From Gammaproteobacteria bacterium (GTDB taxonomy: Bacteria > Pseudomonadota > Gammaproteobacteria > Ga0077536), in the NCBI GenBank assembly GCA_019747795.1, contig JAIEQK010000115.1, positions 1-45,770 of the forward strand: a stretch of DNA of 45,770 nucleotides. The letters run 5' to 3'. Position 1 is the stretch's first letter, and each line of letters begins with the position of its first letter. Positions 1 through 8,565 of the stretch are shown in pieces. The position numbers and the translations under genes were made by a program. The notes beneath the pieces are model-generated. The model ran no database searches, was not told the DNA's origin, and worked only from the letters and a program-made list of their open reading frames with translations.

Positions 1-2
1 TC

Positions 3-65
3 CCGCCACCGCCCGCGGATCAAACGGGCAGCTTGTACCTCAAGGGTACAGCGCTCGAGGTATAA
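3..65 (+). CDS. Possible C-terminal tail of a gene cut by the left edge
   Basis: Reading frame 3 is open from the window edge and ends in a TAA at 63-65, immediately before the first REP palindrome. The last residues read LYLKGTALEV. At least one other frame is also open here, so only the position of the stop against the palindrome favours this frame; the same arrangement is seen at other REP loci in the window. No family can be assigned from about 20 residues. It could equally be noncoding. Confidence 0.25.
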   Translation, partial: PPPPADQTGSLYLKGTALEV

Positions 66-143
66 GGTCGGGCTTCAACCCGACATTCCCTTCCAGGGCG
101 CTGATCGATTGCAGCGCGAATGTCGGACTGAAGTCCGACCTAC
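64..143. repeat. REP pair (locus A)
   Basis: Two inverted palindromes are separated by about 37 bp. The left one is GTCGGGCTTCAACCCGAC at 67-84 and the right one GTCGGACTGAAGTCCGAC at 122-139. The right unit ends in CTAC (140-143), which is GTAG on the minus strand, the conserved head of REP elements linked to RAYT transposases. The left unit has a degenerate head (TAAG). On the minus strand the TAG of the GTAG is the stop codon of the dioxygenase gene at 140-991. The transcribed palindromes would form stable 3'-end hairpins. Confidence 0.85.
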
Positions 144-991
144 AGGGGGCGCAGGCGCGGGAACTCCTCGTGCCGGAACGGCACGCCGTCCGGCGCGAGC
201 GCCATCTTCTTCAGTGGATGTCGGCCGCCGTCGTCGTGCTTGAGACCATCGACGTTGGCCATGCCGTCGTGAGGGCGGCGCGCGACCCGCGCATCCTCAC
301 CGAAGAAGCGCACCGACAGCGTGCGGCGTCGCGTGCCCAGACGGGTCGGCGCGCCGCCATGCAGCATGGCGGGGTGGAACGCGACCACGTCGCCGGGCGT
401 GATGTCCCAAGACAGGATGTCGAATTGTTCGCGCGCCTGCTCGATGGCCGGCAGCGGCGGCCAGGTGGCGGGGTCGAACAGGTTGGCGGCCTCGTCGTCG
501 GGATTGAACGCGCTCGGGTTGTACAGCGGTCCGCGATGCGAGCCGCGCACGAACTCGAGCGAGTCGGCCTTGGCGACCGGGTCGAGGTTGATCCAGAACA
601 CCACGAGATCCTCGCCCTGCGCCGGCAGGTAGGGCAGATCCTGGTGCCAGGGCGTGCGTCGCGTGTCGGCGCCGTCCTTGAGCCAGATCTGCTCGTACAT
701 CAGCCACACGTCGGGGCCGCCGAACAGCGTCGCGGCGAGGTCCGCCACCACGGTCTCGCGCAGGAAGGGCGCCCAGGCGGGGAAGCTGTCTGGGTTGGCC
801 TGGTCCTGGTAGAAGGTGCCCGGCGTGCCGAGCAGCACCGGGCCGGCGCCGGGGCCCGGATGGGACAGCGCCCAGTGGAACACCCGCTCGGCCTCGGCGA
901 GCGCCGTCGCGTCCAGTGCGCCGGGCAGGAAGACAACGCCGTCCTGGCGGAAGCGCGAGCGTAGCTCGGCGGCGTCGAAGTGCGCTGACAT
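140..991 (-). CDS. Phytanoyl-CoA dioxygenase (PhyH) family protein
   Basis: A 283-residue protein of the PhyH family, non-haem Fe(II)/2-oxoglutarate oxygenases that hydroxylate small molecules or acyl-CoAs. The facial triad is visible: H116-x-D118 in the motif TPWHQDLPY and a distal histidine near 211 in AMLHGG, followed by an arginine-rich stretch that would hold 2-oxoglutarate. The start at 991 is preferred over a longer frame because GGAGGAG lies just upstream and family homology begins there. The stop TAG is formed by the GTAG head of REP locus A. The real substrate is unknown; many members of this family act on metabolites other than phytanoyl-CoA. Confidence 0.85.
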   Translation of the reverse strand: MSAHFDAAELRSRFRQDGVVFLPGALDATALAEAERVFHWALSHPGPGAGPVLLGTPGTFYQDQANPDSFPAWAPFLRETVVADLAATLFGGPDVWLMYEQIWLKDGADTRRTPWHQDLPYLPAQGEDLVVFWINLDPVAKADSLEFVRGSHRGPLYNPSAFNPDDEAANLFDPATWPPLPAIEQAREQFDILSWDITPGDVVAFHPAMLHGGAPTRLGTRRRTLSVRFFGEDARVARRPHDGMANVDGLKHDDGGRHPLKKMALAPDGVPFRHEEFPRLRPL

Positions 992-1132
992 GGCTGCTCC
1001 TCCAGGGCCTCGGTCAAGTCGGCGGGGTTTGCCGTGCCTCGCATTGGACCGTGCTCGCAACGACCTTCACAAGGTCAGCCGCAGACCCCTGGATCTGGCG
1101 TGCCGCGACGCCTCGCGCCATGCGCCCCGAGT

Positions 1133-2221
1133 TCAGCGCGGCGGCCCGCGCCGCTTCGCGGCCAGCAGGCAGAGCAGCGCGCCGCCGAGCAGCGGCAGGC
1201 CCGCCGGCAGGGGCACGGTATGCAGCGCGACGACCGCCGAGAGTGTCGCTTCAGGGGCGATGCTCATCGTGCGCGCGGTGACATCGAAGAAACCCATGCC
1301 GCCGTTGTTCAGCTTGCTGAACGTCGGGCGATCGCGGTCGCAGGGTTCCGTGCTCAGGCAGCCGCCCCAGCCGCCGACGGCGCTGACCACGGCGCTGTCC
1401 AGCACAGCAATGTCCTCGGCGACCAGACGAAAGTTGCCGCCGCTGCCACCGCCGCCCGGACCACCGGTGCCGCCGATGTTGGTGAATCCCCAGCTGCCTT
1501 TGCCGCCGTTGGCGAGCAGCGTGCCGCCGAGCACCAGGGATCCGAGGGTGCTGATCTCCAACGCGCCGCCGCCGTCACCGCCGGCGCCGCCACCAAGCTG
1601 CACGCCGAAGAACATCCAGCCGCCGCCGCCACCGCCGCCCGAGCCGCCCACGATGGGGACGGGGAGCGCGGCCAAGGCGTCAGTGGCCGGCGCGCTCGCG
1701 TTGAAGCGCGTGGGGTCGGCGGCCAAGCCGGGCGTGGCCATGCCGCCACCGCTGCCCGCGTAGCCGGGCGTGGACTTGATGCCGCCCGAGGTGGCGTTCT
1801 GACCTGCATTGCCGCCCAGGAGACCGCCGCCGGCCTGGGCCGGAACGCAGTCCGCCGCGACGCAGGCGGCATCGCCGAAGCCGCCGGCGCCGCCTTCGCC
1901 ACCACCTGGACCGGCGAGCCCGCCGCGCGCCGAGACGTCGATGGTCCCGAACACCTGCACCTCGCCCGTGGCCGCGAGCGTGACCGGCGGCGTGGGGCCG
2001 GCGGCCCGCTTGAAGACCAAGGTCGCGCCCACCGGCACGCTGATGGTGGTGAAGTTGAACACGCCGGACTCGCGCCCGGGCACGGTGAGGTCGAGCACGT
2101 TGACGCCTGGCTGCGCGATGAACGCGCCGTCCGAGCCGTCGGAGATCACACTCGCGGCCTGGGCCGTGCCTAGCGCAGCCAGCAGCACGCCGCAGGTTGT
2201 GAACCTGGTGAAGCAGAACAT
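1133..2221 (-). CDS. Glycine-rich secreted protein with VPLPA-CTERM sorting signal
   Basis: A 362-residue exported protein. It begins with a signal peptide (MFCFTRFTTCGVLLAALGTAQA) and ends with a VPLPA motif, a hydrophobic stretch and a basic tail (AAKRRGPPR). This is the layout of PEP-CTERM/VPLPA-CTERM proteins, which are processed by an exosortase at the inner membrane. The middle is dominated by glycine-rich runs such as GGSGGGGGGG and GGAGGDGGG, resembling surface or matrix proteins. The start at 2221 has GGAGG eight bases upstream. No exosortase gene lies in the window, so the sorting enzyme must be elsewhere. Its role is probably in the cell surface or extracellular matrix; this is inferred from the sorting signal only. 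Confidence 0.8.
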   Translation of the reverse strand: MFCFTRFTTCGVLLAALGTAQAASVISDGSDGAFIAQPGVNVLDLTVPGRESGVFNFTTISVPVGATLVFKRAAGPTPPVTLAATGEVQVFGTIDVSARGGLAGPGGGEGGAGGFGDAACVAADCVPAQAGGGLLGGNAGQNATSGGIKSTPGYAGSGGGMATPGLAADPTRFNASAPATDALAALPVPIVGGSGGGGGGGWMFFGVQLGGGAGGDGGGALEISTLGSLVLGGTLLANGGKGSWGFTNIGGTGGPGGGGSGGNFRLVAEDIAVLDSAVVSAVGGWGGCLSTEPCDRDRPTFSKLNNGGMGFFDVTARTMSIAPEATLSAVVALHTVPLPAGLPLLGGALLCLLAAKRRGPPR

Positions 2222-2373
2222 GGATGCCTCCGTGGAGCTTGCCGCTCTCTCGGTAGTCGTGGGTAGCGATACGTGCGCGCCGCAAGGCAACGCGAGCACG
2301 ACTGTAGGCGTGGATGTCTGGAGGGAGACTGACGCGGGTCAGATTGCCGCGGCGTGGCGGAAAGGACGCAGCT

Positions 2374-3393
2374 TCACACCAGGTGCTTGCTGCGCAGTTC
2401 GTCCTTCATGAAGGCGTAGTACACCGGCGCCGCGATCAGCCCGGCGATGCCGAAGGCCGCTTCCATGGCCAGCATGGCGAGCAGGATCTCCCAGGCGCGC
2501 GCGCGAATCTCGCTGCCGACGATGCGCGCGTTCAGGAAGTACTCGAGCTTGTGAATCGCGACCAGGTAGCCGAGCGAGGCCAGCGCGAGGTACATCGACT
2601 GGCTGAGCGAGACGATGAAGATCATCGTGTTCGACACGAGATTACCGAGTATCGGTATCAGGCCGAGCAGGAAGGTCATCAGCACCAGGGTCTTGCCAAA
2701 GGGCAGGGTGACGCCGAAGGCCGGCAGCACCACCAGCAGGTAGATGCCGGTGAACACGGTATTGATGGCCGAGATGCGCACCTGGGCGAATACCACGCGC
2801 CGGAACGCGCGGGCGAGAATGCGCGCGCGGGTCATGAGCGCGGCGGCCAGCGGTCCGCGGTCGCCGGTGCTCTTAGCGGTCTCGAGGGACACCAAGGCAC
2901 CCACCACCATGCCGATCAGGATGTGCGCCAGCGCGCGGCCGACGCCGGTGCCGGCGACCTGGAACACTTCGGCGTGGGTTCGGAGCCAGGCCACGATCTG
3001 CGCGCGCAGTTCCTCGGTGTTGGTCGGCACGTAGGGCAGCAGCCAGTCCGGCAGGCTCGCGCGTGAATGTTCGACGATCTCCGCCATGCGCTGGATCAGC
3101 GCCGGCACGTTGTCGCCGCCGTTCCGCAGGTAGGACATGAGCGAGAGGATGGCGGCCGAGATCAGCGCGATCAGCACCGAGGCGATCAGCGCCACGGCCA
3201 GCATGCGCGTGGTCTCGCGCCGCGTGTCCTGCGCGCCGGACAGGCGCACCACGGCTTCCACCAGGGTGAAGATCAGAAGCCCCGCGAGCAGCGAGGGCAG
3301 CAGGTGCACGGTCAAGAGCCACAGCAGACCGGCGCCGAACAGCACCCAGGCGGCGATCTCGTAGCGCGTCGTGGTGACGACTTTCAGCGACAC
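2374..3393 (-). CDS. AI-2E family transporter (PerM-like permease)
   Basis: A 339-residue polytopic inner-membrane protein. Hydrophobic segments cluster at residues 10-40 and 60-90, followed by a long amphipathic region, then further segments from about 200 to the end. The C-terminal half contains FGVTLPFGKTLVLMTFLLGLIPILGNL, typical of the AI-2E transporter family (formerly UPF0118/PerM). Length is normal for the family. Characterised members export autoinducer-2 or act as Na+/H+ antiporters, so the name does not prove quorum-signal transport. No luxS is present here. The gene is followed on the same strand by the VPLPA-CTERM gene after about 150 bp. Confidence 0.85.
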   Translation of the reverse strand: MSLKVVTTTRYEIAAWVLFGAGLLWLLTVHLLPSLLAGLLIFTLVEAVVRLSGAQDTRRETTRMLAVALIASVLIALISAAILSLMSYLRNGGDNVPALIQRMAEIVEHSRASLPDWLLPYVPTNTEELRAQIVAWLRTHAEVFQVAGTGVGRALAHILIGMVVGALVSLETAKSTGDRGPLAAALMTRARILARAFRRVVFAQVRISAINTVFTGIYLLVVLPAFGVTLPFGKTLVLMTFLLGLIPILGNLVSNTMIFIVSLSQSMYLALASLGYLVAIHKLEYFLNARIVGSEIRARAWEILLAMLAMEAAFGIAGLIAAPVYYAFMKDELRSKHLV

Positions 3394-3472
3394 GGCGGCC
3401 CAACGAGTCGTGCCCCGCGCGCGCCCTCAGGCGGCGCGCAGGGGACGCGAGCGAGCGTTGTTCGCTGACCCG

Positions 3473-5338
3473 TCACTTGCCCTTCGGACCGTAGGCCACG
3501 AACACGTTGCCGGGCATGCCCCACAGACCGTAGCCCGAGCCGAAGTACACCCAGCCGTCGACCACCACCACGCCGGCGCCCTTGATCGAGCCGCCCTTGG
3601 CCGCAACACCGTTGACGGTCGGATAGTCGCGCTTGGTGTCGATGTCCCAGATGACCTTGCCGGTGGCCGGGTCATAGGCGCGCATGTGGCCGTCCATCGC
3701 GCCGGAGAAGAGCGCGCCCGGGATCAGCACCGCGGCCTGCGGCTGGCCGGCATTGCAGCCTGGCGTCGCGACGCAGTCGGGCTTCTGCGCCGGGGTCTGC
3801 CACAGCGTGCTGCCGTCGGCGAAGTTGAGGGCGTAGATGCCGCCCGCGGCGCCCGGCTCGCTGCGCGTCTCCCACACGTCGGAGATTGGCACGTAGAGAT
3901 GCTTGTCGTCCGCCGCGTAGCCCCACTCGATGCCGCCCAGCACGCCGCCGGGCGAGAGCCGCTTCTGCCACAGGATGGCGCCTTCGGCGTCGGGATCGAC
4001 CGCGTGCATCACGCCCGACTTCTGTCCGGCCAGCAGCACGCGCTTGCCATTCGGCAGCGTGCGCAGGATGGCCGACGAGCCGAAGTCCACGTCCGGCCCG
4101 CAGCCTTCCTTCGATTCCGGTGCGGCGTTGTGCGCGACGCAGGCGGCGGTGAAGGCGTCGTCGGCGGTCATCTGCTTGTGCCAGCGGATCGCGCCGGTGT
4201 CGAGATCGAGGGCGACGATGGCGTCCGAGGTCGGTGCCGCCGGCTGCGAGTAGGCGTCGCCGGTGGTGACGTACAGCGCGTTCTGCTTCACGTCGACGGT
4301 CGGCTGCGACCACACCGCCGCGCCCGAGGGCCCCCACAGCTGCACGCCCTTGGCGGTCACCACGGTCTTCTTCGGCGCCTCGGGGATGATGTAGCTCTGC
4401 CACAGACGCTTGCCGGTCTCGACCTCGTAGGCCACCACGCTGCCGCGGAAGGTGCAGCACTCGTAGGTCGGCGAGCCGCCCGCCAGTTCCTCGAAGGACG
4501 CGAAGGGAATGTACATGCGCTTGCCGTGGAACGCGGCCGAGCCGGTGTTCATTGCCCACGGATGGGCTTCGGGCTTGTCCTTCCACAGCTGCTTGCCGCT
4601 GTCGGCGTCGATGCCGTAGACCGCGGCCTTGCGGTCGCCCGCGATCAGCATCAGCGTGCCGTCGTCGCGCTTGTAGGCCTGGATGGCGCCACGCACTTCA
4701 CCTTCGGTCTCGAACTTCCAGTAGGCGCAGCCGGTCTTCGCGTCCAGCGCGTAGATGCCGCCCGCCGGACCGCCGATGAAGATGCGACCGCCGAGTACCG
4801 CGGCCTGGGTCGAGACGCTCGCGCCGGTGGGAAAGCCGAGCGCCCACTTGAACTCCAGGTTGCCAAGATCGGCGGGCGCGAGGCCGGCCTGCGCAGCGGG
4901 CTGGAAATGGGTGTTGTCGGCGTCCAGTCCCCAGCCCGACCAGTGCGGCTTGTCGAGTGCCTTCTGATCGAGCGGCGCGGGGGAGGCGCACATGGTCAGC
5001 TGCTCGGCAGCCTTGGCGTCCTTGACCGAGCCCCACGGGATCTCGGACAGGTAGATGGCAACCGCGCGCTTCTCCATGTCGTTCAGCGCCGCGGCGTTCA
5101 GCACCATCTTGCCGGACAGCTGCGCCTGGTAGATGAACTCCGGCGTGAGCTTGGCCATCTGGTCGCGGGGCAGGGCGCGCGGCACCGGCGGGTCGCCGTG
5201 GCAGGCCGCGCAGGCCTTCTCGAACGCATGTTGGCCGATGGCCTTGTCGTCGCCGGCCCACGCGCCCACGGCAAGCGCCGCGCACGCGATGGCCAGCATG
5301 AGGCCCAGGATCCGTCGCCCCAGCCGCAAATTCCGCAT
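3473..5338 (-). CDS. Quinohaemoprotein dehydrogenase (N-terminal cytochrome c, PQQ propeller)
   Basis: A 621-residue periplasmic enzyme. A signal peptide (about residues 1-28) precedes a haem c domain with CAACH at residues 43-47 and a candidate axial methionine near 79. The rest is a PQQ beta-propeller with repeated blade motifs such as GGIYALDAKTG and GKVIWDID. Vicinal cysteines C295-C296 recall the disulfide that packs on PQQ in quinoprotein alcohol dehydrogenases. The haem-before-propeller order matches polyvinyl-alcohol dehydrogenases, whereas type II/III alcohol dehydrogenases carry the haem at the C-terminus. The likely role is oxidising an alcohol and passing electrons to the respiratory chain; the substrate is unknown. 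GGGGGAG precedes the start. Confidence 0.85.
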   Translation of the reverse strand: MRNLRLGRRILGLMLAIACAALAVGAWAGDDKAIGQHAFEKACAACHGDPPVPRALPRDQMAKLTPEFIYQAQLSGKMVLNAAALNDMEKRAVAIYLSEIPWGSVKDAKAAEQLTMCASPAPLDQKALDKPHWSGWGLDADNTHFQPAAQAGLAPADLGNLEFKWALGFPTGASVSTQAAVLGGRIFIGGPAGGIYALDAKTGCAYWKFETEGEVRGAIQAYKRDDGTLMLIAGDRKAAVYGIDADSGKQLWKDKPEAHPWAMNTGSAAFHGKRMYIPFASFEELAGGSPTYECCTFRGSVVAYEVETGKRLWQSYIIPEAPKKTVVTAKGVQLWGPSGAAVWSQPTVDVKQNALYVTTGDAYSQPAAPTSDAIVALDLDTGAIRWHKQMTADDAFTAACVAHNAAPESKEGCGPDVDFGSSAILRTLPNGKRVLLAGQKSGVMHAVDPDAEGAILWQKRLSPGGVLGGIEWGYAADDKHLYVPISDVWETRSEPGAAGGIYALNFADGSTLWQTPAQKPDCVATPGCNAGQPQAAVLIPGALFSGAMDGHMRAYDPATGKVIWDIDTKRDYPTVNGVAAKGGSIKGAGVVVVDGWVYFGSGYGLWGMPGNVFVAYGPKGK

Positions 5339-5373
5339 GTGAAAGTCTCCCCCAAGGAGCGCGGCCCGGTGAT

Positions 5374-5402
5374 GAAGAAAGGCGGCCGCGCGAAGCCGCC
5401 GG
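5374..5402 (-). terminator. Putative intrinsic terminator after the glutathione transferase gene
   Basis: On the minus strand a 6-bp GC stem (GGCGGC / GCCGCC, bases 5381-5400) is followed by a T-rich tail (TTTCTTC). It sits between the transferase stop at 5446 and the start of the dehydrogenase at 5338, so it may separate their transcripts. The stem is short, so efficiency is uncertain. Confidence 0.4.
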
Positions 5403-5445
5403 CATTATCGCAGAAGCGCCGCGTCGCCGGGCGAGCCCGACGGGC

Positions 5446-6072
5446 TCAGGGCGCGGTCGACGCCTCGGTCGGGCGGTCGAGCAGGCGCACGTGATTCGGC
5501 TGCGCCGCCACGCGCGCCAGCCACGCGCGCACCGACGCATAGGGCGCGAGCGTGTGTCCGCCGTCCTCGGCCACGTGGGTATAGGCATAGAGCGCGATGT
5601 CGGCGATGGAGTAGCGCCCGTCGACGAAATACGGCGCGGCGGCGAGGTGCCGCTCCATCACCTCGAGCGCCGCGCGTCCACGGGCGAGGCGCTCCGGCAG
5701 TTCGGCCTGGCGGGGATGGTCGGCCGGCAGGTGCCGCACGATGTAGCGCGGGGTCGCCACGTAAGGCTCGTGGCTGTACTGCTCGAAGAACATCCACTGC
5801 AGCACCTGCGCACGGCCGAGCGCGGTCGCCGGCATCAGCGCCGAGCCCTCGGCCAGGTACCAGAGGATGGCGTTCGATTCCGCGAGGTGCGTGCCGTCGT
5901 CGAGTTCGAGCGTCGGCACGCGACCGTTCGGGTTGCGTGCCAGGAACGCCGGCGTGCGGGTCTCGCCACGGTCGATGTCGAGTTCGGTCCAGGCGTAGCG
6001 CAGGCCGAGCTGGGCGCAGAGCAGGCGGACCTTGTAGCCATTGCCCGAGTCGAGATAGTCGAACAGTCGCAT
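5446..6072 (-). CDS. Glutathione S-transferase family protein
   Basis: A 208-residue cytosolic protein with the usual two-domain layout. The N-terminal thioredoxin-like half contains NPNGRVPTLELDDGTHLAESNAIL, with the conserved cis-proline (VPTL) and the ES pair that binds the gamma-glutamyl group. The C-terminal half is helical (YSIADIALYAYTH). It would conjugate glutathione to electrophiles or use it as cofactor for isomerisation or reduction. It is divergent from the LysR gene at 6173, which may control it; the roughly 100 bp between them is the likely shared control region. The substrate is unknown. Confidence 0.88.
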   Translation of the reverse strand: MRLFDYLDSGNGYKVRLLCAQLGLRYAWTELDIDRGETRTPAFLARNPNGRVPTLELDDGTHLAESNAILWYLAEGSALMPATALGRAQVLQWMFFEQYSHEPYVATPRYIVRHLPADHPRQAELPERLARGRAALEVMERHLAAAPYFVDGRYSIADIALYAYTHVAEDGGHTLAPYASVRAWLARVAAQPNHVRLLDRPTEASTAP

Positions 6073-6172
6073 GGGCGTAACTCCGATGTGAGGGCAGGCG
6101 CAGTCTCGCCAATCCGCGCGCGCCAGGCGAGCGAGGCGCGCTGACGCTGCTGGCTAAGATATTCTTGCCCTC

Positions 6173-7105
6173 GTGACGAAACGTCCGCTGCCGCCGCTCA
6201 ATGCCCTGCGCGCCTTCGAGGCGGCGGCGCGCCATGGCAGCTACGTGGCCGCCGCCGTCGAACTGCACGTGTCGGCGGCGGCCATCAGCCAGCAGGTGCG
6301 CAATCTCGAGGATTACCTGGGCGTGCAGCTGTTCGAACGCCTCGCCCATGGCCTGGCGCTGACCGAGGCCGGCCGCGACTGGCTGCCCGAGCTGTCCGCC
6401 GGCTTCGACCTGCTCGGCGAGTCCACCGCGCGCCTGCGCGGACGGCGCGCGGACGGCGTGCTCACGATCACCATGCTGGCGGCCTTCGCCAACGGCTGGC
6501 TGTTGCCGCGCCTGCAGCGCTTCCGCGAACGGGCGCCGCGCGTGGACGTGGTGATCCGCACCGCCAAGACCCTGGCCGACTTCCGCCGCGATGCGATCGA
6601 CCTGGCCATTCGCCTCGGTCCCGGCGTCGGACGTGGTCTCGCCGGCCACGCGCTGTGCGCCGAGGAATTGTTCCCGGTGGCGAGTCCCCAGTTGTTTCGC
6701 GGTGGCCACCTGCCGGACTCGCTTGAGGCGCTTCGCGACTACCCGCTGCTGCACGATACCGACGCCGGCGGCGAGCAGCCGTGGTTGGGCTGGCGAGCCT
6801 GGTTCGAACGCGCCGGCCTCGAACCGACACAGGCGGCGCGCGGCATCGGCTGCAGCGATTCGGTGGTGCTGATTGCCGCGGCGCTGAACGGCCTCGGCAT
6901 CGCGCTCGGCCGCGCGGCGCTGGTCGGCCCGCTGCTCGCCACCGGCCAGCTCGTTCGAGTCACCAGCGAGACCTGGCTCGCGCCGTGGCGCTATCACCTG
7001 GTCGCCCCGGCGGCACATTTTCGCCGGCCCGCGGTGCGCGCCTTCACCGACTGGGCGCTGGAGGAGGGGGGAGCGGCCACGGGCGGGTCCCATGTGCCGC
7101 GCTGA
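6173..7105 (+). CDS. LysR-type transcriptional regulator (GcvA-like)
   Basis: A 310-residue regulator starting at a GTG. It opens with PLPPLNALRAFEAAARHGS, typical of the GcvA/AmpR branch, followed by a winged helix-turn-helix (AAAVELHVSAAAISQQVRNLE, about residues 27-47). The remainder is a periplasmic-binding-protein-like effector domain containing RDAIDLAIRLGPG. It is divergently arranged with the glutathione transferase gene, the classic LysR layout, and it also lies upstream of the acyl-CoA operon at 7233. Either could be its target. The effector is unknown. Confidence 0.9.
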   Translation: MTKRPLPPLNALRAFEAAARHGSYVAAAVELHVSAAAISQQVRNLEDYLGVQLFERLAHGLALTEAGRDWLPELSAGFDLLGESTARLRGRRADGVLTITMLAAFANGWLLPRLQRFRERAPRVDVVIRTAKTLADFRRDAIDLAIRLGPGVGRGLAGHALCAEELFPVASPQLFRGGHLPDSLEALRDYPLLHDTDAGGEQPWLGWRAWFERAGLEPTQAARGIGCSDSVVLIAAALNGLGIALGRAALVGPLLATGQLVRVTSETWLAPWRYHLVAPAAHFRRPAVRAFTDWALEEGGAATGGSHVPR

Positions 7106-7232
7106 GGCGCGGGTCGCGCGTCAAAGCTTGATACCCGTCAAGAACGGCGCGCGACAATCGCGCGACGGTGGCGACGACTTCCGGGCGCCGTCGGCGTTCG
7201 GCCCGCCTGTCGCATTCACGGGGAGAACCACC

Positions 7233-8543
7233 ATGGCCGCTGTACCGCGAGACTTCACGCTCCTGGGCCGTCCGTCGACCGACGTGCGCATCGCGAAGTG
7301 GGCCGCGACGCCGCGTCCACGCCTCGGCACGCTGGGCGCCGAATGCCCGATGAGCGAGGAGGAGAGCGCCATCGTCGATACCCTGCGGCGCTTCGCCGAG
7401 AACGAGATGCGGCCGACCGGCGAGCTGCTCGATCGCCTGACCCCCGAGCAGGTGGTGGCGCCGGACTCGCCCCTGTGGCGCTTCTACGCGAAGTTCCAGG
7501 AGCTCGGCTTCACCGTCGACCTGTTGCTCGGCATGGAACCGCTGCAGCGCGCCAAGGTGATGTGCCTGTTCTACGAGATTCTCGGCTGGGGCGATTCGGG
7601 GCTCGCGATCTCGATCGGCGCCGGCACCTTGCCGCGCTATCTCGCGCGCCTGTTCGGCAACGACTACCTGGCGTCGCTGTGCGCCGACGACGTGATTGGC
7701 TGCTGGGGCATCACCGAGCCCGACCACGGCAGCGATTCGCTGGACCCCGAAGGCAATGCCGCGCATGCGAGCGGCGCCTATGGCCGACCGAACTGCGTCG
7801 CGACGCTCAAATCCGATCGCATCGTGATCAACGGTCAGAAGTCGGCCTGGGTGTCCAACGGGCCCATCGGCCAGGTGTGCATCCTGTACTGCGCGGCGGA
7901 CACCGGCGCAGGCGCCGATGCGCGCCACGGCGCCTGCGTCATCGTGCCGTGCAACGCGCGTGGCGTGAGCAAGGGCAAGCCGCTCGACAAGTTGGGGCAG
8001 CGCGCGCTGCCGCAGGGCGAAATCTTCTTCGACAACGTCGAACTCGGGCTCGAGCACCTGCTGGCCGGTCCCGAGCACTTCCAGCGCGCGGTCTACGCCA
8101 TCCACGCCGAGGCCAACGTGCTGATGGGCGCGTGCTTCACCGGCGTCGCGCAGCGCGCCTACGAACTCGCCCACGCCTATGCCCACGAGCGTCGCCAGGG
8201 TGGGCAGCCGCTGGTCCAGCACCAGAACGTCCGCTACCGGCTGTTCCACATGTTCCGGCGCGTGGAGGCCGCGCGCGCGGTGACGCGGCGCGCCTGCGAG
8301 TACAACATGGTCATGCAGCAGCCGGCGCTGCAGGCGGCGATGGTGTCCAAGGTCACCGGCACGCAGACCGCGTTCGAAGTCGCGAGCGACGCGCTGCAGA
8401 TGTTCGGCGGCAACGGCATGACCCGCGCCTACCCTATGGAGAAGCTGCTGCGCGACGCCCGCGCGAGCTTGATCGAGGACGGCTGTAACGAGATCCTGTC
8501 GATCCTCGGAGGCTCGGCGCTGGTCGACCCCGACCTGCTGTAA
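7233..8543 (+). CDS. Acyl-CoA dehydrogenase
   Basis: A 436-residue flavoprotein that introduces an alpha-beta double bond in an acyl-CoA and passes electrons to ETF. The central domain shows the substrate/flavin loop CWGITEPDHGSD and the C-terminal helical domain contains LQMFGGNGMTRAYPMEKLLRDAR. E415 in LIEDGCNEI aligns with the catalytic glutamate of medium-chain enzymes (YEGTSQI), though the surrounding motif is unusual. The start at 7233 follows GGGGAGA. It is the first gene of a three-gene operon, 22 bp before the thiolase gene. It is somewhat longer than typical (about 390) because of an N-terminal extension of about 45 residues. The substrate is unassigned. Confidence 0.88.
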   Translation: MAAVPRDFTLLGRPSTDVRIAKWAATPRPRLGTLGAECPMSEEESAIVDTLRRFAENEMRPTGELLDRLTPEQVVAPDSPLWRFYAKFQELGFTVDLLLGMEPLQRAKVMCLFYEILGWGDSGLAISIGAGTLPRYLARLFGNDYLASLCADDVIGCWGITEPDHGSDSLDPEGNAAHASGAYGRPNCVATLKSDRIVINGQKSAWVSNGPIGQVCILYCAADTGAGADARHGACVIVPCNARGVSKGKPLDKLGQRALPQGEIFFDNVELGLEHLLAGPEHFQRAVYAIHAEANVLMGACFTGVAQRAYELAHAYAHERRQGGQPLVQHQNVRYRLFHMFRRVEAARAVTRRACEYNMVMQQPALQAAMVSKVTGTQTAFEVASDALQMFGGNGMTRAYPMEKLLRDARASLIEDGCNEILSILGGSALVDPDLL

Positions 8544-8565
8544 CGCGCGCGCAAGGGGAGAGAGC

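Noticed and set aside
3371-5494. 707-codon open frame on the plus strand
   Set aside because: It is antisense to the quinohaemoprotein gene, which has haem and PQQ motifs; the plus-strand product is Arg/His-rich with no motif.
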